From Dactylonectria macrodidyma (lineage: Eukaryota; Ascomycota; Sordariomycetes; Hypocreales; Nectriaceae), in the NCBI GenBank assembly GCA_020744425.1, contig JAGMUV010000006.1, positions 3,472,001 through 3,536,000 on the forward strand: a stretch of DNA of 64,000 bases, in the 5' to 3' direction. Positions 34,767 through 45,992 of the stretch are shown here, one piece after another. The position numbers and the translations under genes were made by a program. Position 1 is the first letter of the stretch. Each line of letters begins with the position of its first letter. Below the pieces are notes generated by a model. It ran no database searches, was not told the origin of the DNA, and worked only from the letters and a program-made list of their open reading frames with translations.

Positions 34767-37321
34767 ATGTCCGCCATCAGTCACCGCTCCGATGGGGGTC
34801 CGGAAATACCTTCGCCGCTCCCGCAGTCGGTTGGGTATGGTGTCGTCGTCGCTGCCGGACTTGCTTTTGCATTTGGTTCGATCTCCATCCCCTGTGTAAC
34901 ATGTGGCTTCTAGCGCCGGCTAACTGAGGAGAATACAGGCATGATCGGGGTAACGACGATCTTGAAGAAGACTCTTCACGAAGACAACTCAAAGGCCGAG
35001 ACGTAAGCAGTCCAAATATGACGTCTATGCCTGTGGATTTCTAATTGAGAGATGCAGGTTCATGGTTGCAAATCGAAGCGTCCGGACTGGTCTTGTTGCA
35101 TCAGCTGTCGTATCAGTGCGTTAAATCGAATCCCAACAAACAACACCAACACAACTGACAATGCCGCAGTCATGGCTTTGGAGCACAGCCTTGCTGAGTT
35201 GTGTTTTAGTGACTTATAGTTACGGAATCAGCGGCGCGTTCTGGTACGGCGCCGGCTGCTCTACCATCATCGTCTTCTTTGGGTACTTAGGGGTCGTTTG
35301 CAAAAGTCGCATTCCCGAGGCGCACACTATTCTAGAAGTCATCCGAATTCGATACGGTAACTATCTTCATCTCCCTTAGTCTTTATTTGATACTAAATAT
35401 TCCATAAGGAACCATTGCGCACCTGAGCTTTACTTTCTTGGCCGTGATCAATAACCTCCTAAATACCATCAACATGATCCTAGGCGCATCTGCAACCATC
35501 TCGTTCTTGTAAGCTGGGCCCTCGACGATATTCGTCAGTCTTGATCGTGGCTTATGAGACAATTATAACAGAACTGGAATGCACATCATGGCATCCACCT
35601 TCTTATTGCCGCTTGGTGTTGTTCTGTACACCCTTGTGGGAGGCATTAAAGCTACGTGAGTGACGACGAAGCCGGAAACCCTCTCGCCTGCTAACGTTCA
35701 ACAAACATCAGATTCCTAACGGACTACATACATACCTTCATCATCCTCATCTTATGCTGTTGGCTGACGATCAAGGTTTTGGTCTCAGATCATGTCGGTT
35801 CCATTGGCGGACTGTACGACTTGGTCGTGGCCGCACAGGAGCGACATTACATTGATGGGAACTATCAAGGGTCTCTTCTCACCATGACCTCGCAGCAGGG
35901 CATCTTCTTTGCCATTATTCTCCTTGCTTCCAATTTCGGTGCTGTGGTGGTGAGTCAAACCACGATCCTAATAAGAGGAGAACACTAATGCTTAATTTTA
36001 GATGGACACGGGGTATTTCCTCAAAGCCTTTGCCGCTTCTCCTAGCGCTGTGGTCCCTGGATATGTTGTCGGGGGAATCTCTTACTTCAGCATCCCATGG
36101 TGTCTGGGTACTGTCGTGGGCATGGCTTCGTTGGGTCTCGAGGCATTGCCCGTGTTTCCCACATATCCGAGAGTAAGTCACCATCCCACTATGACTTTTC
36201 GAGGTGGGGCTTGTCTCCTAACATCCATAACAGCCCATGACGAGCACTGAGGTTACAAATGGGTTAGCCCTGCCATATGTTGCCGTTGCCGTAGCGGGTA
36301 AAGGAGGAGCAGTCGCTGTTCTACTTATGACCTTTATGGCTGTCACTTCCACCCTGTCGGCGCAAATCATGGCCGTGTCGTCAATTTTGACCTTTGATAT
36401 TTACCGAGTATATTTCAACAGAAATGCCGGGAACAAAGAGGTCATCCGCTGGGGTCATTTTGGCGTCGTCCTATTTGGTGCCATTGCGGCTGGATTCACG
36501 GCAATGTTCCATTATGTTGGGATCGACATGGGTTGGACACTTTATATGCTAGGTGAGGGAGTGTTTCCCATGTCCCATAAGCTCTCTAACCTTAGAATTC
36601 AGGCGTTGTCACATGCCCCGGGGTCGTTCCTCTCATCTTCACGATTATCTGGCGCAGGCAAAGCAAGGTTGCTGTCATCACCTCAGCGTTTCTCGGCATG
36701 GCCACGGGACTTGGAGTCTGGCTCGGCAGCGCATACGCGTTCTCTGGCGAAGTTTCAGTCTCATCTACTGGTGGGACTTTACCTTGCATGTACGGCACGG
36801 TGGCTTCGCTTTTTAGTCCTTTGCTATACACTGTCGTCATATCCCTGATTCGGCCCGACAACTACGACTGGAACGACCTGAAAGATGAAAAATTGGTCAT
36901 AGACTCCGACAACGACATCGAACCGCTACGGGCAACGCATGACGACAAATCAGCTAGTAGTGCTACCGCCGAAGGCATTGCCGTTGAGGCTACAGATGAT
37001 AACAAAGAGCGTCGGTGGGCCAAGTATGCTCTATACTGGGCAATCGCCACCTTTCTAGGCCATTGGGTTCTCTGGCCACTGCCTATCTACGCGGCAAAGT
37101 ACATATTTAGCAAGGACGTGAGTACTGGAATCTTCATTATAGCACCTAATTACAGACCAGAGACTAATGCTTGTGCCTGGAAGTTCTTTACGGCTTGGAC
37201 TGTAGTATCTCTCATCTGGCTGTTTTGGACGGTATTTGCGGTCGGGTTTTATCCAATCTGGGATGGCCGCCAACAAATCTTGATTGTCGGGCGCAATCTG
37301 CGGAAATTAGTGGGTGTTTAG
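34767..37321 (+). CDS. Sodium/solute symporter, DUR3-like urea/polyamine transporter
   Basis: Eleven exons: 34767-34893, 34939-35002, 35058-35115, 35170-35356, 35409-35508, 35572-35655, 35712-35949, 36002-36172, 36234-36552, 36603-37117 and 37184-37321, giving 666 aa with all phases consistent. It has the SSS-family pattern of many helices. Landmarks close to fungal DUR3 are KKTLHEDNSKAETFMVANRSV, WLWSTALL, SYGISGAFWYGAG, IPEAHTILEVIRIRYG, GASATISFLTGM, MDTGYFLKAFAASP and STLSAQIMAVSSILTFDIYR. A hydrophilic loop rich in Asp (about residues 545-585) precedes the last helices. It should import urea, polyamines or a related nitrogen compound at the plasma membrane. Fungi carry several DUR3 paralogues, so the exact substrate is open. 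Confidence 0.87.
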
Positions 37322-38040
37322 GCTCATGCCTTGACGTTCGTCTACCATCTTGTCAAGAACTAAAGGAAACCATCGTGGAAATGCAACATGCCTACGCCAT
37401 GAGGATGCTTGTCACTAATCCCAGGTACCTTAATAGCAAGTCAAGCCATTGTCTTCATGGATACCAGCGATCTGCTTACTGAGAAATTTGAAAATAACCT
37501 TGTTGGGAATTTGATGAAGTGACTTTGGTTCCACGTCTTTAAGAATCGAAGGGCGCTAGATGGTGGTACCATTTTAGTAATAACCAGAGTTGGGGCGCCG
37601 ACAAATTTAATCAGCAACTCGCTTGCAATTCCAGCCAGCCAAGACAACCAGCGCTATCGATGAGTCCTATTTTTCGGCATCATTTTACATATTAGTGTGA
37701 TTCAAATAGGGTTGAGCATGGCACCAAAAGTTGTGAAGAGTTGTTGGGCTAGTGATGGAAAGGGAATCCCTCTGTGGGAATCTTCTGAATAACCATGTGT
37801 TCGATCATCAGGAATCCTTGTGCACTGACTCGCTCGGGTAACACGAGTACAAGGGTAGCCTGTGCTCAGAAAGGGCTTAAAAAGCGGAGTAGCCGAGAGG
37901 GTGGGTGGTAAGCCATGTACATAAAGCTCCACCCCACCCGCTCACGTCACCCGATAATGGGTCAACTCTCAAGCCTGATTTTTGCTCCAACCTATCATAC
38001 CTTTTGTACACACCGACGGCGGCTTTCCGACTCTCATGAA
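37322..38040. other. Intergenic, about 720 bp
   Basis: Holds the terminator side of the symporter and the promoter of the bZIP-like gene. A possible alternative start of the latter is the in-frame ATG at 37957. Confidence 0.45.
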
Positions 38041-39015
38041 ATGGAACCACTAAACAACGTCAAGGAACCCGGAGATGACTGGACGGGTGTGACAAATCAG
38101 GCTCGGAGGAAGAAACTCCAGAATCGTCTTAACCAGCGAGCTTATCGTCCGTATTTCTTACCAAAAAGCTGGTCCTATTTTAATGGTGCGGGTAGCTAAT
38201 TTGAGAAACAAAATTGATCTCCAGGCCAACGAAAGAGACAAAATGCTAGGCATTCAGGCTGCACGACCATTCATCAACCAAGCAGTAGCACTGACAGCTT
38301 GCACAGTGGAAGAACCAACGATGCAGCTCACCAAGAGGAGTTGGAAATGCTCCCTACAATAGTTGGATCTAGTAAAGATGCGACTACCGTGGCTTCTTTT
38401 GAGGGGTGTGTCCTCTTAACATGCCCTCGTCGAATTCAGCAAATCAATTGTCTCGCCAGGCAAGCTTACGAAGATTACACCCTACAAGCACCACGGCCCG
38501 CGCATCTTCAATTTCTCATACGGCTCAACGTTCTTACCGCACTCGCTCGGAACGCCGTCTGTATGGGTTTCCCTCCTGAAGGTCTCTGCCGCGATGACTT
38601 CATCTCTCCTTATAGTAGCTACGACCCTCGGTTTTCTCAAAACTCGAACCAGGTCATGGCAAGCCCACCAGCGCTGCAACCAACGCCCTTGCAAAGGACC
38701 ACAGTGCATCATCCATGGATTGACCTGCTTCCATTTCCTCAGCTTCGAGATAATGTATTACTGTCTATGGAAACTGGGATTGTGAATGACGACGATCTTT
38801 GCGAGGATCTGCTTCTCGTGGATGATGCCAGGGATCTCAACAGCAAACCTTCGCTGGTGGTTTGGGGCATGCCTTGGGATTCTCGAGCTTGGGAAGTGAA
38901 TCCAGCGTTTTTGAGAAAGTGGGGATTCCTCCTCTTAGGATGCAAAGAGATTATAGAGGGAACAAATTATTGGAGAGAAAAAAGAGGCGAGAAGCCGCTC
39001 GTTTTCGAAGTCTGA
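38041..39015 (+). CDS. bZIP-type transcription factor with DUF3425 domain
   Basis: Exons 38041-38146 and 38225-39015 (78-nt intron) give 298 aa, or 28 more if the ATG at 37957 is used. The join yields the basic region RRKKLQNRLNQRAYRQRKRQ near residues 23-42, the NxxxQRxxR core of fungal bZIP-DUF3425 proteins; the leucine zipper is short or lost, as is common in this group. The DUF3425 part follows with LPTIVGSS, LLTCPRRIQQINCLARQAYE, HLQFLIRLNVLTALARNA, HPWIDLLPFPQLRDNVL and GMPWDSRAWEVNPAFLRKWGFLL. It is a nuclear regulator with unknown targets; the neighbouring symporter and aldo-keto reductase are candidates. Confidence 0.82.
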
Positions 39016-39820
39016 ATGGTGTGGAAGAGTTCTTGAAACTCGAGTGTTTCATGGGGAGTGACGGGTCAAGCTTGGCCGATTGCTACAAAAATAAAATTAA
39101 AAAAATCGAGTTTATTTGAGGGAGAAGAACATTTTAAAGTGAATTCCTGCGCTACTCTCATAACGCTGTCTATGCCTGTCTATTTTCTAAAGCACTGGGG
39201 CTTCAATGACCGGACAGCTCATGGCTGGCTGTACTGTGGGGATCCTCATTAACTTCACCTACTCATGCAACTGGATGACGCACTATACCTGTTGCCTCTA
39301 GCGTCTCCACTACATTGGCTGACAGCGGATAAGATAAGAGCCCCAGCACTCACAAGGTTACCAGCCATGACCACTACTGATGCAATTGGATTACCGCCAG
39401 GCTTGTCAAGGCATGAACTCTGCTCGCTGGCGTCTCCTTAGCGCACATTTTGGTCCATCAGTTTCGCCATGGCCAGCACTGAGAATTCGGAACCGCCAAC
39501 CCCCAATGAAGAGCTTTGACAGTGATGGTGTGCCCTGGATGGTTACAGTATCCATGTTCCGTTCATGACGAAGTGGTTTCGAGTCTCGGAACGCGCTTGA
39601 GCACATGGCTTACGCACTTCGGCCCGAAAACTGTTGATGATAGCCATCTCGATGTTTAGGGGACCATCTGGACATATTTATTTGAGGAGTCAAGTCCCAA
39701 AGATTGAGAACAAAACTTTTCATCCGCAGCTATTAATGAGGCTTCTCTATTGATCATTTTTATCCCATAGCCGCCTACACGCTCTTCTCACTCTTGTTGA
39801 ATTATTCTTCACTAGCAACG
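39016..39820. other. Intergenic, about 800 bp
   Basis: Promoter side of the aldo-keto reductase; no other gene is supported. Confidence 0.45.
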
Positions 39821-40994
39821 ATGACATCAACTATGAAATATGTCAGGTATATATAACTGCCTGTTCATTTTTTTTTTCATCACTCTAACAGGCTCCCAGG
39901 GTTGGCAACTCTGGCTTGAAGGTATCACAGGTTATCCTGGGTTGCATGAGCTTTGGAGATAAAGCTTGGCAGCCATGGCTTCTCGGAAAAGAAGAGGCAC
40001 TCCCAATTCTAAAGTATGCTTTTGACAAAGGCATCAACACATGGGATGTGGCCGATACTTATTCCAACGGCGATTCTGAGGAGATTCTTGGTGCGGCAAT
40101 CAAACACTACGACATTCCTCGCTCCAAGCTCGTCATCATGTCCAAATGTTTCCAATTCGTCGATGAGGCAAAGGGACCGATTGATCCTTCGACCCTTCTT
40201 GTCAACGATGGGCCCCGTGTCAATCAAGTTGGTCTTTCGAGGAAGCATATCCTGGATGCGGTTGATAAGAGCGTCAACAGACTAGGCACGTACATTGATG
40301 TTCTGCAGATCCATCGAATGGATCGAGACGTTAACCCAGAGGAGATAATGAGAGCTCTCAACGACATGATTGAGAGCGGTAAAGTCCGCTACATCGGTGC
40401 TAGTTCTGTAAGTATATGCCCGATCTAGCGGTCTTTGATGAGAGTGAAGCGCAGCGTTCATACTACCTTCACGAAGCTAATAGATGATAACCTTAGATGG
40501 CCGCTTGGGAATTCCAAATGCTCCAGAATGTTGCTGAGAAGAATGGCTGGCACAAATTCATCTCAATGCAGGGCATGTACAATCTATTGTACCGTGAGGA
40601 AGAGCGAGAAATGAACCCATACTGTAACGCAACATCAGTAGGGCTCTTCCCTTGGTCTCCGCTCGCTGCCGGGGTTCTTACCCATCCTTGGACGGATCGC
40701 ACGGATGCTCGAGAGCAAACAGATCCATTTCTCCAAATGCTGTTTCGCAGTAACCCAAACGGGCCAGAGAAAGGCATCGTCGAGCGGGTTCAGAAACTGG
40801 CGGAAAACAAAAAGGCGTCGATGGGACAGATTGCGCAGGCATGGTTGATGGCTAAAGGATGCATGCCCATTTGCGGGTTGGAGACCGAGGAAAGAATTGA
40901 TCAAGCGGTGGAGGCTACCAAGCTGCAGTTGGCGGCCGAAGAGATCAAATTTCTAGAAGAGTTGTATGTGCCGAAAGAGGCGTTCCCGTTTTAG
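39821..40994 (+). CDS. Aldo-keto reductase (yeast AAD/YajO-like)
   Basis: Exons 39821-39846, 39900-40407 and 40497-40994 give 343 aa. The tiny first exon was found by frame: it yields MTSTMKYVR, joined to VGNSGLKVSQVILGCMSFG, the standard start of this AKR group. Further landmarks are the catalytic Asp/Tyr pair in WDVADTYSNGDSEEILG, Lys/Met-rich VIMSKCF, the His in VLQIHRMD, the cofactor-side GLFPWSPLAAGVL, and a C-terminal GLETEERIDQAVEA. It is probably an NADPH-dependent reductase of aldehydes or ketones in the cytosol. The physiological substrate is unknown. Confidence 0.9.
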
Positions 40995-41603
40995 CCTACC
41001 CTAGAGGCTTGATGGGTAGTCTCGGGGACTGACAACTTGCAACGAAGAATCTTTATCAACTGGTATGGTGTCGATTTGGAAGTTAGAGGTTATTCATTTG
41101 ATTAAGCTAACAAAATGGGAATTGACTATGCAAGATCCTATTCCAATTGTTAGCATATATACTGGCCAGGGAGCAGGGCTAGGTAGCCAGTAAACGATTT
41201 TTCACATGCTGACCAACACCTTAGCTGTGTGATAGCATAATCAGAAAACTTCGATCAGAATAAGAGAGCGGCCAACCCGTGAAACCGAAAAGTCGTCTGA
41301 TACAGGAATATTCGCACTCACGATACGTCTGAAGTATAAGGCTTTCGGTGGGGAGAAATTTGATGTGATTGGAGACCATGAGATTAGCGGATTGTGTGAT
41401 TGCGGATTAGTTGGGGCCGCCAGGCAAATACAGCCCTAGATCCAGAAAGGAGACTCGGAGACTTTCCACTGTGCCTGCGTCTTTGCAGAGGTCAATCTCA
41501 CGTCAGCCCGCTGGGGCCAATTTACTAAAAGCTGGACATGCCATTTCAAAAGCTAACTTCGACTTCTGAAAACATTGGTGTCAATCAGTAACAAACAGCC
41601 AGA
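40995..41603. other. Intergenic, about 600 bp
   Basis: No supported gene between the aldo-keto reductase and the WW/ZZ gene. Confidence 0.5.
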
Positions 41604-43147
41604 ATGTCGTTTATTGACAAGTTTAAGAGGGAGTTCGGTGGACTCAGCGTCAGCGATAGTCCAAGCGAACGCCAGCAAGCCGCTTGTGCGGGTGGGTAAG
41701 AGCGGTTTGGCCCAGTGTGCAATCTTACTAGGTCCTGGATCAGCCATCGATCATGGCTCCTCGGCACTGTCTCAGTCTTACGGGTATAATCAACGACCTC
41801 ATTCAAATAACCCATATCCAGACCAGAATCATGCTGCCTACTGATTCAAGAATGATGGACAGCAAATCCACCATCAGCCCTACAACACTCAACAACAACC
41901 TCAGTACCAGCCCAACAATACCGGACAGGAGTATCAGTACCTACCATGCAGTTCTGGGCAAACGCCTGTCTACGATGTACCTCAGCCTGTTACACATCGA
42001 CCTCTGAATGCTGTACAGCAACCGTATACCTATAGACTATCCGGTTTGAACACCAGCCCTCAGCAATGGCAACAACCATCGACAGCCCCAAGACCCAACT
42101 CCGCACAATCTGGATATCAGCAGACTGGCTCAAGCCCAAGCCTTGCTGGGAGCCCTTTTGCCCACCCATCACTTGGCTCTCCTGCGTTTTACAATGGAGA
42201 ACCACAGCAACTTGTCAAACCTTTACCTTACAACGAGGCACCACAGGCTCTTGCTCCCTGCGGCGGAGCATCACATGCACTACGTGGCTCGTGTCCTACC
42301 CCTCATTGAATACCGTATTGGTCTGAACCCGACTGACAGTGGTATTATGTCGAGACAACAGGCGGAAGTGCCTGGGAAGGCCCATCGAATGTTCCACCCC
42401 TGCCCCCGATGCCTGCCTACGCCGGAAGTTCCAGTCGGGGAGGTCCTTTCGCCCAGGAGGCATACAATCAAGGGCTTCAAATCCAAGTTGAGACGGGCTC
42501 TCAAATGGCACATCTAGTTGCATATGACGGAAAAATGAAGTCGGCATCACAAACCGTCCTCGCCGCGACAGGTGGCCTCATTGCAGGTGGCGTCGCTGGG
42601 TACTTCATTCAAGACGCCCTTGGTGAGTTTTCCCAATTATATGGTCTTAGACATTTCTTGTCATGCTAATTGTTGATTCTAAGACAAGCGGAAGAAAAAG
42701 AAGCTCCATGGTCGCGTACCAGACGACTTCAGCGACTTCGCTTCTTACCCAGGGCTGACGACAAACCTTGAGTGTAACGATTGTGACAGAGCCATACATG
42801 GACTGTACGCTCATTGTGCAAAGTGTGGCGGTGGCGACTACGACATCTGTCGTAACTGTCTGGCTCAAGGCGTTACTTGCGAAGGACGTGGGAAGCATCG
42901 CCTGGTCAAGGTGTATCCGGAATATGAATGCAATGAGTGTGGCCACGACATTCAGGGCCATTTCTATCACTGTAGTGTCTGCGACCTTGGCGAATGGGAC
43001 CTGTGCGAGTTTTGCCTGGAAAGGGGCAAGACCTGCAACGTGGGTGGTGGTCATCGGCTCGTTAAGTTGTTTCTTCCAGCCCCAAACTACGGCTCTGGGA
43101 AGCACTGCGCCAATTCAGACTCGAGTTCTGGTAGTGACTCAGACTAG
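41604..43147 (+). pseudogene. WW and double ZZ-finger protein with three in-frame TGA codons
   Basis: The start MSFIDKFKREFGG at 41604 is followed by an intron whose exact ends are unclear (donor about 41692-41696). One frame then runs from about 41776 to 42622 and, after a 61-nt intron (42623-42683), to 43147. It encodes a Gln/Pro/Tyr-rich linker, a WW domain (QWYYVETTGGSAWEGP, from 42337), a Gly-rich hydrophobic segment (VLAATGGLIAGGVAGYFI) and two ZZ-type zinc fingers (CNDCDRAIHGLYAHC... and CNECGHDIQGHFYHC...). In-frame TGA occurs at 41842, 42307 and 42334. The last two fall inside the WW domain, the first of them where its first Trp should be. No intron with usable ends removes both in frame. 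I call it a recently disabled gene; sequencing error or recoding is less likely. Confidence 0.65.
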
Positions 43148-43819
43148 AATGGCAAATAAGAACGTGCCTGCTGCTGTTTGTTTTGGTGAGGACAGCTTTT
43201 TTTTCCCCCCGAATCTCAACACCATGTCTTCATTTCGCGCAACGTGTGACATGATTTCACAAGGTGACTTCAACGACCACAATGCGTTCCAGTTCGGTCA
43301 TGACGCAGGAAACATACACTAGCCTTGTCGGCTAGTTTGTGACACATCGGAAATCCGACTGCGGCCCAAACAAGATAGGGACAAGTCCAAGCAAGCATCA
43401 TGCAGGGTCGGCTCACCGGTCGTCTGCATTTCCCATCGACGGAGCCGTATCCAATGAAAATCGACGCCTCTGCGCCACTCCGAGATCGCAAATGCACAGT
43501 AGCAAGTGGCTTGCTTGCTTGCCCACTCATCACCTCTGGTCAGATATGTGTTTGCATCTGTGCACCTGGCATGTGACGGCCCTGGATGCCGATCGCCGGT
43601 TCTAACCAGTCCTCTCCGCTTGAATGCGGGATGATCACATACGCGAGAAGCCTCATCACCTTTCCCCGCTCCTCGAAGCTGTGGGGGGGTTCAAAAGTTG
43701 TGGGGGCTCCCTGCCACGTATATATACAGGCGCGTAAAGTGCCTCACTTGGTGCTCGCGATACTTTCTATTACAAACTTTACCCAAGCACTGAAAGACAA
43801 TCCCCAAGAGCAATTGGCC
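43148..43819. other. Intergenic, about 670 bp, promoter of the FAD monooxygenase
   Basis: Contains a TATATATA box at 43719-43726; no other gene. Confidence 0.5.
43719..43726 (+). promoter_or_regulatory. TATA box of the FAD monooxygenase
   Basis: TATATATA about 95 bp before the ATG at 43820. It lies inside the open frame that continues upstream to 43586, which argues for 43820 as the start. Confidence 0.5.
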
Positions 43820-45776
43820 ATGACCATCAACGGCCAGCATCATCTTCCTTCCCATATGCAGCCCGTTCCGGGATCTGTGAACATTCCGATTGCCAAGTTC
43901 CCCACCACTGTCGGGCCAGCCGAGTCCAATATCCAGGAGCTAGCTGAAAAGATCATTGAGCAATTCAACCAGGGTCTAGCGAGTCGCGACTCCACCTTCT
44001 TGTCCTCTCTATTTGCCGTAGATGGCTTTTGGAGAGATCACCTTGTCCTTTCATGGGCGTTTCGAACCGTCAGTGGGCGCCAAGATGTGCAGGACTATTT
44101 GCACCGCTCATTTACTGCCGACGAAGGCCCAGTTCTGAAGTCTATTGCGCTCGATACAACATCTCCAGCTCGTCTTCCTCAAAGTGGACTTTTAGATGGT
44201 GAAAAGGTTCCATGCCTCATCTTCAGCTTCATCCTTGACTCTACCATTGGCAGTGGAAAGGGTGTGGCACGCCTCATCCAGGATTCTCCGGGTACTTGGT
44301 CCATCTTCACTTTCTACACCGTTCTTCAGCAGCTTCATGGTCACGAAGAAAACTTGTTCGATCGCCGGCCACAGGGCGTGCAGCATGGAGGTGTGCCTGG
44401 AAGGACGAATTGGGCCGAGCGCCGGAGAGCGGAAGAGGGATATGAAGATGGAAGCAATCCCGATGTGTTGATCCTAGGTGAGATCCGTCTCTTAAAGTCC
44501 CTCGATATCTCCAACGCTAATATTTGTCTTTACCACTCAACTAGGTGCTGGGCAAGCCGGCCTCACCATCGCTGCTAGGCTGAAAGCGATTGGTGTAAAC
44601 GCGTTGATGATTGACAGATGCCAGCGTGTCGGAGATACCTGGAGAAAGCGATATCATCAACTTGTCCTCCACGACCCAGTATGGTTTGACCATCTTCCTT
44701 ACATCAAATTTCCTCCACAGTGGCCTATATTCACACCTAAAGATAAGCTCGCGGGCTTTTTTGAGGCCTATGTCAATCTCCTAGAGCTGAACGTCTGGAC
44801 TGGAGCCGAGATTGCCACAAGCAAATGGAATCCCCAAACAAAGCGATGGACAGTGTCAGTCAAACGACAGATTGAGGCTGGGGTTGAGGAAACTAGAGAT
44901 CTTCATCCACGACACATCATCCAAGCTACGGGCCACTCCGGTAAAATGAACATGCCCAATATTAAAGGGCTTGATGTTTTCCAAGGTGATCGAATCTGTC
45001 ACTCTTCGGAGTTCCGTGGCGCAAGAGAGGGAAGTGAGGGTAAGAAAGCTGTTGTCGTGGGTTGCTGCAACTCTGCGCACGACATCTGCCAGGATTTCCT
45101 TGAGAAGGGATACCATGTTACAATGGTACAGCGATCTACAACCTGTGTGATCACGACAAAATCCACCACCGACGGGCTCAAGCCTCTGTATGAAGAAGGT
45201 GGACCAGAGGTTGATGATGCAGACCTTCTATTTCATAGCCTCCCCGCCTCGGTATTAAAGGCTATCCAGGTTGGTGTCACGGCAAAACAGAACCAGTGGG
45301 ATGCCGACATTCTCCGAGGCCTCAGGGAGGCTGGATTCAAAGTTGATAAAGGCCCTGACGATGCTGGTCTGTTCATCAAGTATATGCAACGCGGAGGTGG
45401 CTATTACATCGATGTTGGCGCATCTCAACTCATTGCCGATGGCAAAATCAACCTGAAACAAGGACAAGAGCTTGAAGAAGTTCTTCCTCGAGGATTGAAA
45501 TTTGCTGACGGCTCGGAACTCGAAGCTGACGAAATCATCTTCGCGACAGGGTATGGCAATATGCGTACCGAGACCCGTCAAATCTTTGGCGACGAGGTGG
45601 CAAATTCCGTTGATGACGTGTGGGGTTATAATGCAGAGGGTGAGACCAGAACCATCTGGCAGCGTACAGGGCATCCCGGTTTCTGGTTTCATGGAGGTAA
45701 TCTGGCCTTGTGCCGTTACTATTCCAAACTACTTGCGCTACAAATCAAGGCTCTGGAGGAAGGAATTTGGAACTAA
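43820..45776 (+). CDS. FAD-dependent monooxygenase with NTF2-like N-terminal domain
   Basis: Exons 43820-44477 and 44545-45776 give 629 aa. Residues 35-190 look like an NTF2/SnoaL-type domain (ELAEKIIEQFNQGLASRDS, WRDHLVLSWAFRTVSGR). The oxygenase half begins with the FAD site DVLILGAGQAGL, the intron falling inside this motif. Next come GDTWRKRYHQLVLHDPVWFDHLPY, a BVMO/FMO-type fingerprint FQGDRICHSSEFRG, the NADPH site VVVGCCNSAHD (Cys in place of the usual Gly at the third position) and FATGYGN near the end. The order resembles fungal relatives of YUCCA-type flavin monooxygenases. It is probably a soluble N- or Baeyer-Villiger oxygenase; substrate unknown. It converges on an MFS pump, a common pairing in small metabolite or detoxification groups. 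Confidence 0.85.
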
Positions 45777-45992
45777 GGGGATACGTCACACGTCTTAGCC
45801 TGATGAGTGCTTCTCGGTATGAATTTGGGAAGCGGTAGCGAAAAAACATGCCATCTCGAACTTACTATAGCCGTAAAAGAAAAGCAGAATTTATTCAGCA
45901 TGGCCGTTGGGTATTTGACAATACCGAATGCTGATCTAGGACTATTTTGAGGAATCATGAATCCGTGGGGGGGGAGTATCAACCAACCCAAC

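Noticed and set aside
42214..42339. Intron that would skip the two TGAs in the WW domain
   Set aside because: The only in-frame donor (GTCAAA) is poor and it would delete the start of the WW domain; nearer donors break the frame.
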